A stretch of DNA of 64,000 nucleotides, taken from the NCBI RefSeq assembly GCF_003885045.1, contig NZ_RHJS01000002.1, forward strand, positions 3,038,001 to 3,102,000, written 5' to 3'. This DNA is from Schaedlerella arabinosiphila. GTDB lineage: Bacteria; Bacillota; Clostridia; Lachnospirales; Lachnospiraceae. The translations under genes and the position numbers were made by a program. This document shows positions 54,146-62,936 of this stretch, one piece after another. How positions within the stretch are numbered: position 1 is the stretch's first letter; each line of letters starts with the position of its first letter. A model generated the notes under the pieces. The model worked only from the letters and a program-made list of their open reading frames with translations. It had not been told where the DNA came from and searched no databases.

Positions 54146-54146
54146 C
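54098..54146 (+). terminator. 17-bp perfect hairpin terminator
   Basis: GCTAATGGTATTTTCTT (54098-54114) is the exact complement of 54130-54146, with a 15-base loop. CATCTTTTTTCTTTTTTT follows. It closes the first transporter cassette. Confidence 0.85.
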
Positions 54147-54357
54147 CATCTTTTTTCTTTTTTTAATGGATAAATTTCAGTGGGCACTCACCCCCTTTCT
54201 TCCCTTCTGTAAGATAATTCCTGCAAATCCGCTTACTTCAGTAATCGTTCAGTTTAGTTTCCTACCAGTTGATTTTGTCTCCCAAAGTATCTATCCGCTC
54301 TATTGTATAGACCCTTGTTCGTTTGATACAATAACAGTACTTAAGGAGGTACCAACC

Positions 54358-55479
54358 ATGTTCCAATTACATTTATCAGAAAACCTCATCCGCCTGCGCC
54401 GGGATCGGAAGATCACCCAGGAAGAGCTTGCGGATTTTATCGGCGTAACCAAGGCGGCGGTCTCCAAGTGGGAAAACGCCCAGACCACACCGGACATCCT
54501 GCTGCTGCCCCGGCTGGCCTCATTTTTTGATGTGACCATCGACCGGCTGCTGGGCTATGAAGCGCAGCTCTCCCGGGAACAGATCCGGCGCTGCTATATG
54601 GAGCTCTGTCAGGATTTTGCGAACCTTCCCTTCTCGGAGGTTTGGGAAAAGGTGCGCTCCACGGCCCATCGCTACTACTCCTGTTATCCGCTTTTGCTGC
54701 AGCTCTGTGTCCTGTACCTGAACCATTTTATGCTGGCGGAAAGCAAAGAGGACAGCCGGGAGATGCTAAAAGATGCCCTGCGGCTCTGCGGCCGGATTCT
54801 GGAAGGATGCCGGGATACGGGAATCTGCGCCGATGCCGCGGTCGTCAAGGCCATGCTCCATCTGCAGCTGGGCGTCCCCTCAGAAGCCATCGAACTTCTG
54901 GAGCCAACGGCGGACGTAAACCATCTCTCACTTCAGAGCAGCGCAGGAGCCTTGCTGATCCAGGCGCACCTGATGTCCGGCAATACAGAAAAAGCCAGGG
55001 ATTACGCCCAGGTCAGACATTATCTCCATCTGCTGGATCTGGTCAGCGATGCAATCCAGCTTCTGCTCACAAATGCAGAAGACTTCAAACGGTGCAGGGA
55101 GACCATGAGGCGCGCACAGGGAATCATAGACCTCTGTCAACTGGAACATCTGCACCCGAACCTGGCGTCCCAGTACTACTACCAGGCCGCCGTCACCTAT
55201 GCGGGAAACGGGGATCCAGCGCACGCCCTGGAAATGCTCCAAAGGTTCGAACATTGCGTCAATTCCCTTTTGAGCCAGGAGCGCATCGCGCTTCACGGGG
55301 ATGACTATTTTGACCGGCTGGAACAATGGATGGAACAGCTTCCCCTGGGCGATGGAGCGCCCCGCAACAAAGCCTTTGTCAGACAAAATGCCGCAGGGTC
55401 GCTGTCCCACCCTGCTTTTTCAAAACTGAAAGAAACGCCGGAATTTCGCAGTCTGTATAAACGCCTGTCGGAAGACTAG
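54358..55479 (+). CDS. XRE-family regulator with helical-repeat C-terminus
   Basis: This 373-residue protein has an N-terminal Cro/CI helix-turn-helix (LIRLRRDRKITQEELADFIGVTKAAVSKWENAQTTPDILLLPRLASFFDVTIDRLLGYE). A long alpha-helical, TPR-like region follows, with several helix pairs (YYQAAVTYAGNGDPAHALEMLQRFEHC). Such proteins often sense peptides. The ATG at 54358 has a perfect TTAAGGAGGT before it; the open frame upstream is unlikely. It precedes the second PLDc_N/ABC cassette, which it probably regulates. Confidence 0.9.
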   Translation: MFQLHLSENLIRLRRDRKITQEELADFIGVTKAAVSKWENAQTTPDILLLPRLASFFDVTIDRLLGYEAQLSREQIRRCYMELCQDFANLPFSEVWEKVRSTAHRYYSCYPLLLQLCVLYLNHFMLAESKEDSREMLKDALRLCGRILEGCRDTGICADAAVVKAMLHLQLGVPSEAIELLEPTADVNHLSLQSSAGALLIQAHLMSGNTEKARDYAQVRHYLHLLDLVSDAIQLLLTNAEDFKRCRETMRRAQGIIDLCQLEHLHPNLASQYYYQAAVTYAGNGDPAHALEMLQRFEHCVNSLLSQERIALHGDDYFDRLEQWMEQLPLGDGAPRNKAFVRQNAAGSLSHPAFSKLKETPEFRSLYKRLSED

Positions 55480-55622
55480 AGCTGCATTCATCCATTTGGA
55501 ACGGCAGACAGAATTGCCGTCTGACTTTTGCGGAAGCGGGTCAGTCTGCGGACTGACGTTTGTCCATCTGAACCATATATTTATCCATCTGAATTATATT
55601 TTTTTGAAAGGAGTCATTCAAA

Positions 55623-55829
55623 ATGCCTGATCTTATCTACGAAATACTGCCATTTATCATCCCATTGGCCATTGCAGAATTTGCGCTGCTGGCCTATACC
55701 ATTTACCATATCCTGACCCACCCCACCTATAAGCGTGGAAGCCGCGCCCTGTGGCTGACGGTTGCCGTGATCGGGATGCAGTTTATCGGCCCGGTCCTGT
55801 ATTTTCTGCTGGGAAAGGAGGACGGCTGA
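55623..55829 (+). CDS. PLDc_N-type small membrane protein (YxlE-like)
   Basis: This 68-residue, two-helix protein has the order IPLAIAEFALLAYTIYHILTHPTYKRGSRALWLTVAVIGMQFIGPVLYFLLGKEDG. It is the clear paralogue of the peptide at 49937. AAAGGAG precedes the ATG. It ends one base before the ATPase start. It may regulate or stabilise the transporter. Upstream (55480-55622) are three related TCCAT(C/T)TG boxes near 55491, 55563 and 55583, possibly operator sites. Confidence 0.8.
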   Translation: MPDLIYEILPFIIPLAIAEFALLAYTIYHILTHPTYKRGSRALWLTVAVIGMQFIGPVLYFLLGKEDG

Positions 55830-55830
55830 C

Positions 55831-56727
55831 ATGGATATGCTGACCCTTTCCCATGTAAAAAAACGTTTTGGGGAAAAGGAGGTCCTGCAGGATGTCAGCT
55901 TTTCCGTCCCGGAAAATACGGTATTCGGCTTCGTGGGGCAAAACGGCGCAGGCAAGACCACGGCCATGAAGCTGATCCTCGGGCTTCTCTCCTGCGACGA
56001 AGGCAGGATCACGGTCAACGGCTCGGCCGTTCGTTACGGCAATACACACACAAACCGGTTTATCGGCTATCTGCCGGATGTACCTGAATTTTACTCCTAC
56101 ATGACGCCGGCGGAATACCTGGCCTTCTGCGGTGAAATCACAGGCATACCGAAACCAGAAACAAAAAAGCGGGCTGCCGAGCTGCTTGCCCTTGTGGGAC
56201 TGGAGCAGGAACGCCGCCGGATCAAAGGTTTTTCCCGGGGAATGAAGCAGCGGCTCGGCGTCGCCCAGGCTCTGATGAACCGCCCCAGGCTGCTGATCTG
56301 CGATGAGCCGACCTCCGCCCTGGACCCTGCCGGGCGGAAGGAACTGCTGGATATCCTGGTGGCGGTAAAAAAAGAGACGACCGTGCTTTTTTCCACCCAT
56401 ATCCTGTCGGATGTGGAGCATATCTGCGATGAGCTGGCATTTCTTCATGAGGGCCGGATCGCGCTTAAAGGAACACTGGAAGAGGTGCGGAAGATTCGCA
56501 GAACCGCTGCGGTGGAACTGGAAATGGAGCACGCCCGGGATGCCGGACTGCTGCTCCGGGAATGTCCGTTTCTCCAAAGGCTGGGACACAATGTCCTGCT
56601 GCTTCGCGAGCCTGAGCATCTGCCGGAGGTTCTCGGCCGGATCGCAGAGAAACGGCTTTCCGTCCTGCGGGTGGAACGGATGGAGCCTGCACTGGAGGAT
56701 TTATTTATGGAGGTGGTCGGAAAATGA
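55831..56727 (+). CDS. ABC transporter ATP-binding protein of the second cassette
   Basis: This 298-residue ATPase has Walker A GQNGAGKTTA (about 37-46), signature FSRGMKQRLGVAQALM, Walker B LLICDEPTSALDP and the switch FSTHILSDVEHIC. The stretch GYLPDVPEFYSYMTPAEYL is shared almost word for word with the split ATPase of the first cassette. The C-terminal 70 residues are a typical exporter extension. It pairs with the permease that overlaps its end by four bases. Confidence 0.92.
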   Translation: MDMLTLSHVKKRFGEKEVLQDVSFSVPENTVFGFVGQNGAGKTTAMKLILGLLSCDEGRITVNGSAVRYGNTHTNRFIGYLPDVPEFYSYMTPAEYLAFCGEITGIPKPETKKRAAELLALVGLEQERRRIKGFSRGMKQRLGVAQALMNRPRLLICDEPTSALDPAGRKELLDILVAVKKETTVLFSTHILSDVEHICDELAFLHEGRIALKGTLEEVRKIRRTAAVELEMEHARDAGLLLRECPFLQRLGHNVLLLREPEHLPEVLGRIAEKRLSVLRVERMEPALEDLFMEVVGK

Positions 56728-57485
56728 GGGCATTTTTGAAAAAAGAATGGATGGAGCTGGTTCGTACCGGACGGCTGCTGCTCCTGCTTTTGATATTTAT
56801 TTTATTCGGGATCATGAATCCGGCCATCGCCAAGCTGACGCCCTGGATGATGGAGATTATGGTGGAACAGCTTGCCGAATCCGGTCTCGCCCTCACCGCC
56901 GTCACCGTGGACGCCATGACCTCCTGGACCCAGTTTTACAAAAATATCCCCATGGCGCTGGGAGTGTTTGTCCTGCTGCACAGCGGAATATTTACGACGG
57001 AATATCAGAAGGGGACGTTAATCCCGGTGGTCACAAAAGGACTCTCCCGCCCCAGGATCGCGGCGGCAAAGACGATCCTGCTGCTGGGAACCTGGACCGT
57101 CCTGTTTTTTCTCTGTTACGGGATCACTTACGGATACAATGCGGTTTTCTGGGATAACGGCATTGCCCGGTTTCCTCTGCTGGGCGCTGTGTGCTGCTGG
57201 CTGTTCGGCGTGTGGGTGCTTGCCTGGATGCTGCTCTTTTCCATAGCCGCAGATACCAGCACCCAGGTGCTCCTTGGAACCGGCGGGGTGGTTCTCGGCA
57301 TATATGTGCTGAGCCTCTTTCCCAAGCTTGGAAACGTTCTCCCGGTGAAGCTGCTGGACGGGATGAGCCTGCTGTCCGGAAACGCCTTCCCCAAAGATTA
57401 TTATGCAAGTATGGGGATTGCCTGCGCGATGGCGGCTGTCTGTCTGCTGCTGGCCGCCTCCTGCTTTAACCGGAAAAATCTGTGA
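56724..57485 (+). CDS. ABC-2 permease of the second cassette
   Basis: This 253-residue membrane protein has about six helices and the cytoplasmic coupling stretch FTTEYQKGTLIPVVTKGLSRPRIAAAKTI. It is the paralogue of 53235. It begins in an ATGA overlap with the ATPase gene and is followed by another XRE regulator. The substrate is unknown. Confidence 0.88.
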   Translation: MRAFLKKEWMELVRTGRLLLLLLIFILFGIMNPAIAKLTPWMMEIMVEQLAESGLALTAVTVDAMTSWTQFYKNIPMALGVFVLLHSGIFTTEYQKGTLIPVVTKGLSRPRIAAAKTILLLGTWTVLFFLCYGITYGYNAVFWDNGIARFPLLGAVCCWLFGVWVLAWMLLFSIAADTSTQVLLGTGGVVLGIYVLSLFPKLGNVLPVKLLDGMSLLSGNAFPKDYYASMGIACAMAAVCLLLAASCFNRKNL

Positions 57486-57612
57486 GCACCCACAAGTGTG
57501 AACAGAGAGCTGTTTTTCGCCTCTTTTGGGGGATTCTACCGCTGGTCGATTGCCTTTTTTCCGAAAAATGATTAAAATAAAGCCAGATCAATCCAAGAAA
57601 GCAGGTGTCGTC

Positions 57613-58419
57613 ATGTTTGAAATTGATAAACCGGCCTTTGGGGAATTTCTGGCCAAGCAGCGGAAGGCCAAAGGCTACACACAGAAAAATCTGGCTGAAA
57701 AAATATTTGTGTCGGATAAAGCGGTAAGCAAATGGGAACGGGGGCTGAGCATGCCCGATATCTCCCTGCTCATCCCTTTGTCCGAGATCCTGGACATTTC
57801 AGTAACCGAGCTGCTGGAAGGCCGGAAGCTCGACCATGCTTCCGAAATGGATGCGGATCAGGTGGAAATACTGGTCAAAAAAGCACTTTCTTTTTCCGAG
57901 GACAGTCCCGAACGGAAAAAAGAACGCCTGAAACGTCATGCGTTCTTTTTCGGCTGCTGTACGGCGGCTGCCGTATTGGAGATATTTCTGATCTTCCTCG
58001 GCCTGTCCGTCAGCGCGGCAGACCCTGTTTCCCTGTGTATGCCCCTCCTATTGTTTGAGATCCTCAGCCTGAGCCTGGGAGTCTATGCGTGGTTTTTTAT
58101 AAAAGAACGGCTGCCCGCATACTATGATGAGCATGAGATCTATACCTATCACGACCGCGGGTTTACCCTGACGTTATTCCGGACAGGCTTAAACAACAGC
58201 AACTGGCCGTATGTTGTAAAATCCCTGCGGATCTGGTCGGCAGCCACCATAGTCTTTATGCCCCTGCCCTCTGTACTGCCCCTTCTCCTGTTTCGAAATT
58301 CAATGTGGTTTCTGGTCTGGCAGGTTCTGCTGCTGATCCTGTATCTGGCGGGGCTGTTTCTGCCCATGCATCTGGCAGCCAGAAGGTACATGTCACCCAC
58401 CGGCCAATCACCATGCTGA
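57613..58419 (+). CDS. XRE-family regulator with membrane helices
   Basis: This protein of about 268 residues has an N-terminal helix-turn-helix (FGEFLAKQRKAKGYTQKNLAEKIFVSDKAVSKWERGLSMPDISLLIPLSEILDISVTELLEG). Two pairs of hydrophobic helices (about 120-165 and 210-255) anchor it in the membrane. DNA-binding proteins of this build may sense envelope stress or transported peptides. The ATG at 57613 aligns with family starts, though its ribosome site (CAGGTG) is weak. It lies downstream of the second ABC cassette and may help control it. Confidence 0.82.
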   Translation: MFEIDKPAFGEFLAKQRKAKGYTQKNLAEKIFVSDKAVSKWERGLSMPDISLLIPLSEILDISVTELLEGRKLDHASEMDADQVEILVKKALSFSEDSPERKKERLKRHAFFFGCCTAAAVLEIFLIFLGLSVSAADPVSLCMPLLLFEILSLSLGVYAWFFIKERLPAYYDEHEIYTYHDRGFTLTLFRTGLNNSNWPYVVKSLRIWSAATIVFMPLPSVLPLLLFRNSMWFLVWQVLLLILYLAGLFLPMHLAARRYMSPTGQSPC

Positions 58420-58487
58420 TTGGTCGGGAGGATACACATAAAATCTAGTTAGATTCGTATTGGACGCTCTTTGCTGTAAAAGCGAAA

Positions 58488-59205
58488 TTAAGCATTTACC
58501 GGGATGTGATATTGCTCCAGTAATGCTCTCATACGGGCAAGTTCTGCGGTGAGCGTCTCATTATCAGCAGTGAGAGCTTCATTGTCTGCAGTGAGAGCTT
58601 CTTTGTCTGCGAGCAATATCTCATTATCCGCAATCAATGCCTCTTTATTCGCATTCAAACTGTCAATCTCCGCGTACAGACGTTTTTGAAGGACGCTGGG
58701 CAGTTCAATCATTGGTTTCGTCATACGATCCACCTCTCTTTCAAAATCGGCATGCTTCTCAAATATGTTTTCTGCGGCACGGCGGAACAGGTTCACATAA
58801 TCGTCATATTCCTGCTCTGTCAAATATCCCTGTTCCACTTCATCTTTTAGTATTATCATAACCTTGTCAACAAAGGCTGTCAATTCATTTTTTGTCAAAG
58901 GAGACTTCCTTTTCGGATTCAACCGGGGACGCAGCCGGAGCAGAACGTAGGGTAGAAAAAGGTTCAGGTGCTTTTCCTGGATCTCCTCCAGGGAATAGGA
59001 CTGGATTCTGACAGTAGGGATCTGGTAAATATGCTCGCTCCCGTCCTGAAAAATGATGCGGCAGCGCAGAACATCCGGAATGCGGCTATTCTTCTCCGGA
59101 TAAATGACGGCAGAGCGGGGAAAGCTGTTCCGGCATGGCATCCACGATGGCTTTGAGAATTTCATCCCACAGTATCGAGCTGCCAGGTTTGTTTTTTGCA
59201 GACAT
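58488..59205 (-). pseudogene. Rpn-family nuclease gene with internal deletion and frameshift
   Basis: The N-terminus MSAKNKPGSSILWDEILKAIVDAMPEQLSP (ATG at 59205) is typical. It then runs into a stop. Another frame carries SAVIYPEKNSRIPDVLRCRIIFQDG and the remaining 200 residues. About 100 residues, including most of the nuclease core, are missing at the joint near 59115. The C-terminus has a heptad-like run (ADNEALTADNETL), similar in style to the coiled tail of the gene at 21111. Confidence 0.8.
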
Positions 59206-59491
59206 AGGCTGTAAGTCCTTTCTTTTGTAAACTATAAACCAATGGGTTTCAATTGCTGTGAAATACGGCGAGATGCCAGAATTGCCGGACAGCCGGAATG
59301 GCGTCCGATAGGTTTTCACATGACAAGTATAACAGACAGGGCAGAGAAAGTAAATAAGCAAAATCAATGCAAATTGACTTTTCCCGGATTCTGTGTTATT
59401 TTAGTCATGACATCTTGACCTGACTTTAGGTTAAGATATTATGCACAGCGGACTATTCCGCTTATTTTCACAATACTCAGGAGGAATGATC

Positions 59492-59932
59492 ATGTATACA
59501 ATAGGCCAGGTTTCTGAAATGTTCCATCTGCCGGTTTCCACACTACGGTACTATGACAAGGAAGGGCTCTTTCCGGAATTGAAACGGGTCTCGGGGATTC
59601 GGAAATTCAGTGAGAACGAGTTGGAAAAGCTGCGGCTGATCGAATGCCTGAAAAAATCAGGCCTGGAGATCAAGGATATTAAGCGGTTTATGGAATGGTG
59701 TTCACAGGGGAGCTCCACCTACCGGCTGAGATATGAATTTTTTCTCCGTCAGAAGGAACTGATGGAGCACAAAATGGAACAGATGCAGAAAACGCTGGAT
59801 ATGATCTGCTACAAGTGCTGGTATTACGAACAGGCGTCGGCAGACGGCAATGAGGACCGCATCCAGGAGATGCTGCCCGACCGCCTTCCGGAATCTATAC
59901 AGAAACTCTTTGATCATGCACATGAAGATTGA
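59492..59932 (+). CDS. MerR-family transcriptional regulator
   Basis: This protein of about 146 residues has the MerR winged helix MYTIGQVSEMFHLPVSTLRYYDKEGLFP and a helical dimer region. It has no C-terminal cysteine metal site apart from CYKCWYY, which might be redox-active or metal-binding. CAGGAGG precedes the ATG at 59492. Neighbours do not reveal a target; MerR proteins usually bind between -35 and -10 boxes spaced 19 bases apart. Confidence 0.87.
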   Translation: MYTIGQVSEMFHLPVSTLRYYDKEGLFPELKRVSGIRKFSENELEKLRLIECLKKSGLEIKDIKRFMEWCSQGSSTYRLRYEFFLRQKELMEHKMEQMQKTLDMICYKCWYYEQASADGNEDRIQEMLPDRLPESIQKLFDHAHED

Positions 59933-60025
59933 AGGACGGCCGGACGTTTTTAAGGTCTGGCAGGTCATCCTGAAATCCCCTCCTCCGTAGGACAGACCGG
60001 ATACACAGGGGCACAGGCGTCCCCT

Positions 60026-60346
60026 TTACCCCCATGTATCGACATAATTTCCCAGATTCTCATCCGCCGGGAGATCGGAAGGGCCTTTTGCCGCAGGATC
60101 TCCCGGATCGGAGGCTTTGTTCTCTTCTTTTTGTTCCAGCTTCCGCTTCTGTTCCTCCAGCCTTTTGATCTGCTCCTCCAGTTTTTGGATTCTTTTTTCC
60201 TTTTCCTCAGGAGGGATCTGATCATCTCCCTTTACCTGCTTCAACTGCTGCTTCAGCTTTTGGATCTTCGACTCAATGAACCGCAGGTCTGCAGAGGGAA
60301 CCTGATTTTGAGTCCCGTTTGAGGCACCTATACCAGAAATCATCAT
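60026..60346 (-). CDS. FlxA-like coiled-coil protein
   Basis: This 106-residue protein is dominated by charged heptads (ESKIQKLKQQLKQVKGDDQIPPEEKEKRIQKLEEQIKRLEEQKRKLEQKEE, about 25-75), with a Gly/Ser-rich start and an acidic, proline-containing tail. The pattern matches the FlxA-like family of Clostridia, first named from a flagellum-linked E. coli gene. The cellular role is unknown. GGAGG precedes the ATG region. Confidence 0.7.
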   Translation of the reverse strand: MMISGIGASNGTQNQVPSADLRFIESKIQKLKQQLKQVKGDDQIPPEEKEKRIQKLEEQIKRLEEQKRKLEQKEENKASDPGDPAAKGPSDLPADENLGNYVDTWG

Positions 60347-60378
60347 ATCCGTTTTCCTCCATTTCTCATTTCGAGCGG

Positions 60379-60424
60379 TCTCGGAAACTCCCTTGCACCC
60401 ATCTTTGCGGCTGGGTTTCCGAGA
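60379..60424 (-). promoter_or_regulatory. Structured leader upstream of the FlxA-like gene
   Basis: TCTCGGAAAC (60379-60388) pairs exactly with GTTTCCGAGA (60415-60424). On the minus strand the loop contains CCCAGCCGCAAAGATGGG. It lies 33 bases upstream of the FlxA-like start. CGCAAAG recalls a riboswitch joint, but the rest of a known class is absent. The other part of the 60347-60728 gap holds only the promoter at 60661. Confidence 0.45.
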
Positions 60425-60660
60425 GTACTCATTTCTCCGAGAGCAAGAAAATCCCTCGGGTTATAAGTACAGTATATCCCCCGCCTGCAGATTTTCAAGT
60501 GTTTCGCCATGAACTGTCATCTGAATGTACTGAAATGCTGCTCATTCCCTTGCAGGGTCTGTTCCCCCTTTTCATGGGCTGGATACTGTTACTGGAGCAC
60601 CCAAACGTTGTGAACAGTAATGGATGCGTTACAGGCCGCATTTTTAATTGCAAAACGGGA

Positions 60661-60689
60661 TTGAGAATCCGTACCATGTGATTTATAAT
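60661..60689 (+). promoter_or_regulatory. Promoter of the LytTR/GHKL two-component operon
   Basis: TTGAGA (60661-60666), 17 bases, TATAAT (60684-60689). The start codon is 40 bases beyond the -10. Confidence 0.75.
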
Positions 60690-60728
60690 ATCAATTAAGA
60701 ATACAGGGACATCCCTACGGAGAATAAC

Positions 60729-61442
60729 ATGATACATATAGCGATATGCGATGATGAGCGGGACTTTTTGACGCACTTAACAGCATTGTTGAAGAGATAT
60801 GCTCTGGAATCAGGAGAAGAGATCAAGATCAGTACCTACAGCAGCGGCCTGGATTTAGTGGAAGCATACGATGCTACGGTCGATTTGATTTTCCTGGATA
60901 TTAAAATGAATGATCTGAATGGTTTGAAAACAGCAGAGAGGATACGGCAGAGAGATGAACACGTAGCTCTTATTTTTTTGACTACCCTGTCCGGCTGCAG
61001 CCTGGAAGGGTATAAATATCAGGCCGTCAATTATATTATAAAACCGATTCATTATGTTCGGCTGAAAGAAGAGATGGATCAGTGGATCAAGAAGCACAGG
61101 CAAAACACAGAACCTTTTATCATTGTCTCGAATGACACCGGAAAGTACAAGGTCTTTTTAAAAGGCTTGAAATTTATCGAAACCTTCAATCGGAATCTTC
61201 TGCTGCATACCGAACACGGACATGTGATCTGTTACCGGAAAATGAAGGAGATGGAAGCCGCATTGGGGCAGCAAGGCTTTGTACGCTGCCATTCCGGGTA
61301 TCTGGTAAATCTGTTCTACGTAAAGCGGATTGAAAAACTGGAGATTATTTTGCTTACGGATGAAAAAATTCCGATCAGCCAGTTAAAGAGAAAGGCATTC
61401 ATGAAACAACTGGCTGATTATTGGGGGAATCAGTTATTATGA
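60729..61442 (+). CDS. LytTR-family response regulator
   Basis: This 237-residue protein has a receiver domain with CDDERDF and phosphoacceptor Asp in VDLIFLDIKMNDLNG, and a Lys in NYIIKPIHY. The LytTR DNA-binding domain follows (FIETFNRNLLLHTEHGHVICYRKMKEMEAALGQQGFVRCHSGYLVNLFYVKRIE). It resembles AgrA/VirR. It overlaps the kinase gene by four bases and probably controls nearby transport genes such as the FtsX-like permease at 62937. Confidence 0.93.
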   Translation: MIHIAICDDERDFLTHLTALLKRYALESGEEIKISTYSSGLDLVEAYDATVDLIFLDIKMNDLNGLKTAERIRQRDEHVALIFLTTLSGCSLEGYKYQAVNYIIKPIHYVRLKEEMDQWIKKHRQNTEPFIIVSNDTGKYKVFLKGLKFIETFNRNLLLHTEHGHVICYRKMKEMEAALGQQGFVRCHSGYLVNLFYVKRIEKLEIILLTDEKIPISQLKRKAFMKQLADYWGNQLL

Positions 61443-62734
61443 CGGAGACACTCTTTTATGTATGCCTGGATACGCTGGCTACATCGGAAGAAATTTTTAT
61501 GCTCTATTTATGTACTGCTGCTTTCTGCAGAAGATGTGAAAAGAAAGCGCTTGAAGTCCTGCCTTATATAGTCATGGTAATTCTCACATGTGTCTTGACC
61601 TGGATCGTACCTCTCGGAACGCTGAAAGTGATCCTGACTGCCGCCGTTTTTTTCATTTTACAGCGATTGATCCTGAAGGAAGCATGGTATAAGCTGATCG
61701 GGTTATATTCGCTGTATCTCATACTTTTAGTTCTGAATGATGTGATCAGTTTGATCCTGACAGCGACGGCATTCGGACATACCAGCAGGATTTACGGAGA
61801 TATCGTTGTAAATATCTGGCCCTACTATCTTATAAAATTAGGGATGCTTTTCGGTATTATTTTCTGCCTGTACAAGATTTTTCAAGATTATGCTTATGAA
61901 ATGCAGTCAAAGGACGCGGCGGTTTTGTTTCTATATTCTATCTTCACTTATGCTGTGACGTATATCAGTATTGGGCGGGGATTTTTTTCAGGCAATGTGA
62001 ACTGGTTTGATTCGACCATTGCCACCTGCTGCGCGCTTTTCGGATGCCTGCTTCTGCTGATGTTCCTGTATCTGAAAAACAGCAGCTATTTGAAACACCA
62101 GAGAGAGACGGCGCAGCAGAAAGTGCGGGAGTTGGAAGCCATACACGCATATTATGAGCAAAAACTCAAAGATGAAGAACGGGTCAGGGCAATTTACCAT
62201 GATTTTAAAAACCACCTTTTGATTCTTCAGGGCGAAAAAAAGGGCAGCGAACCTTTGCAGGAGATGACGGAGTATCTGCAAAAGCAGATTTCAGATTTCG
62301 AGAATTATCAGCGTACAGGCAATCCGTTTCTCGACACCATCATAAGTGACAAAGCAAAAAAAGCAAACGAACAGGGGATTGATTTCAGCGCGGTGATTCA
62401 GTTTGAAAGCGGAAGCTTTCTCGCGCCCTTAGATATCAGTACCATTTTCGGAAATGCCATCGATAATGCGTTGGAAGCCAGCATGACACTGCCCCAGGAC
62501 CAGCGCCTGATTACCATCAAAGCCGGCCGTATTCATGATATGCTGGTCATTGTTTTTAAAAATCATGTGCTTCCGGAAAAAAATCAGGGAACAGATACCG
62601 GAAAAAAAGATTTGTTCCTGCATGGATTTGGTTTGAAAAATATCCGGCAGGCAGTTGAAGCCTATGACGGGCAAATGACTGTTTCGCAGGATCAGAGCGC
62701 ATTTATCCTGAAAATCGTGATTCCCATTCCATAA
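61439..62734 (+). CDS. GHKL sensor histidine kinase (AgrC-like)
   Basis: This kinase of about 431 residues has six to seven N-terminal helices (about 1-215), a coiled linker and a GHKL ATPase domain. The phosphoacceptor is in VRAIYHDFKNHLLIL, the N box is IFGNAIDNALEAS, and GFGLKNIRQAVEAYDG is a G-box-like end. It senses a peptide or membrane signal and phosphorylates the LytTR regulator. The ATG overlaps the regulator stop. Confidence 0.92.
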   Translation: MTETLFYVCLDTLATSEEIFMLYLCTAAFCRRCEKKALEVLPYIVMVILTCVLTWIVPLGTLKVILTAAVFFILQRLILKEAWYKLIGLYSLYLILLVLNDVISLILTATAFGHTSRIYGDIVVNIWPYYLIKLGMLFGIIFCLYKIFQDYAYEMQSKDAAVLFLYSIFTYAVTYISIGRGFFSGNVNWFDSTIATCCALFGCLLLLMFLYLKNSSYLKHQRETAQQKVRELEAIHAYYEQKLKDEERVRAIYHDFKNHLLILQGEKKGSEPLQEMTEYLQKQISDFENYQRTGNPFLDTIISDKAKKANEQGIDFSAVIQFESGSFLAPLDISTIFGNAIDNALEASMTLPQDQRLITIKAGRIHDMLVIVFKNHVLPEKNQGTDTGKKDLFLHGFGLKNIRQAVEAYDGQMTVSQDQSAFILKIVIPIP

Positions 62735-62764
62735 ACAGAGGGAACGATACGCCGGGGAAATTTG

Positions 62765-62805
62765 AGCGTACCGCAGTAAAGCAAAGGCTTTTCCTGCGGT
62801 ACGCT
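62765..62805 (+). terminator. 12-bp perfect hairpin after the kinase gene
   Basis: AGCGTACCGCAG (62765-62776) pairs exactly with CTGCGGTACGCT (62794-62805), then GCGTTTTA. It separates the two-component operon from the permease gene. Confidence 0.8.
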
Positions 62806-62936
62806 GCGTTTTATCCCGCCGTTTTTCATTGATTACGCAGCGTGAATGATTGAATAGGCAATCTCTGTTGAAGGGGCGCCCTCCCTTTATGTATACTTTC
62901 GTCAAGTAAACAATACATGGAGAGCGGGGTTGCAAA

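Noticed and set aside
60379..60424. Cyclic-di-GMP riboswitch
   Set aside because: Only a CGCAAAG-like fragment is shared. The GGGCAAACC joint and the receptor stem of the class I aptamer are absent.
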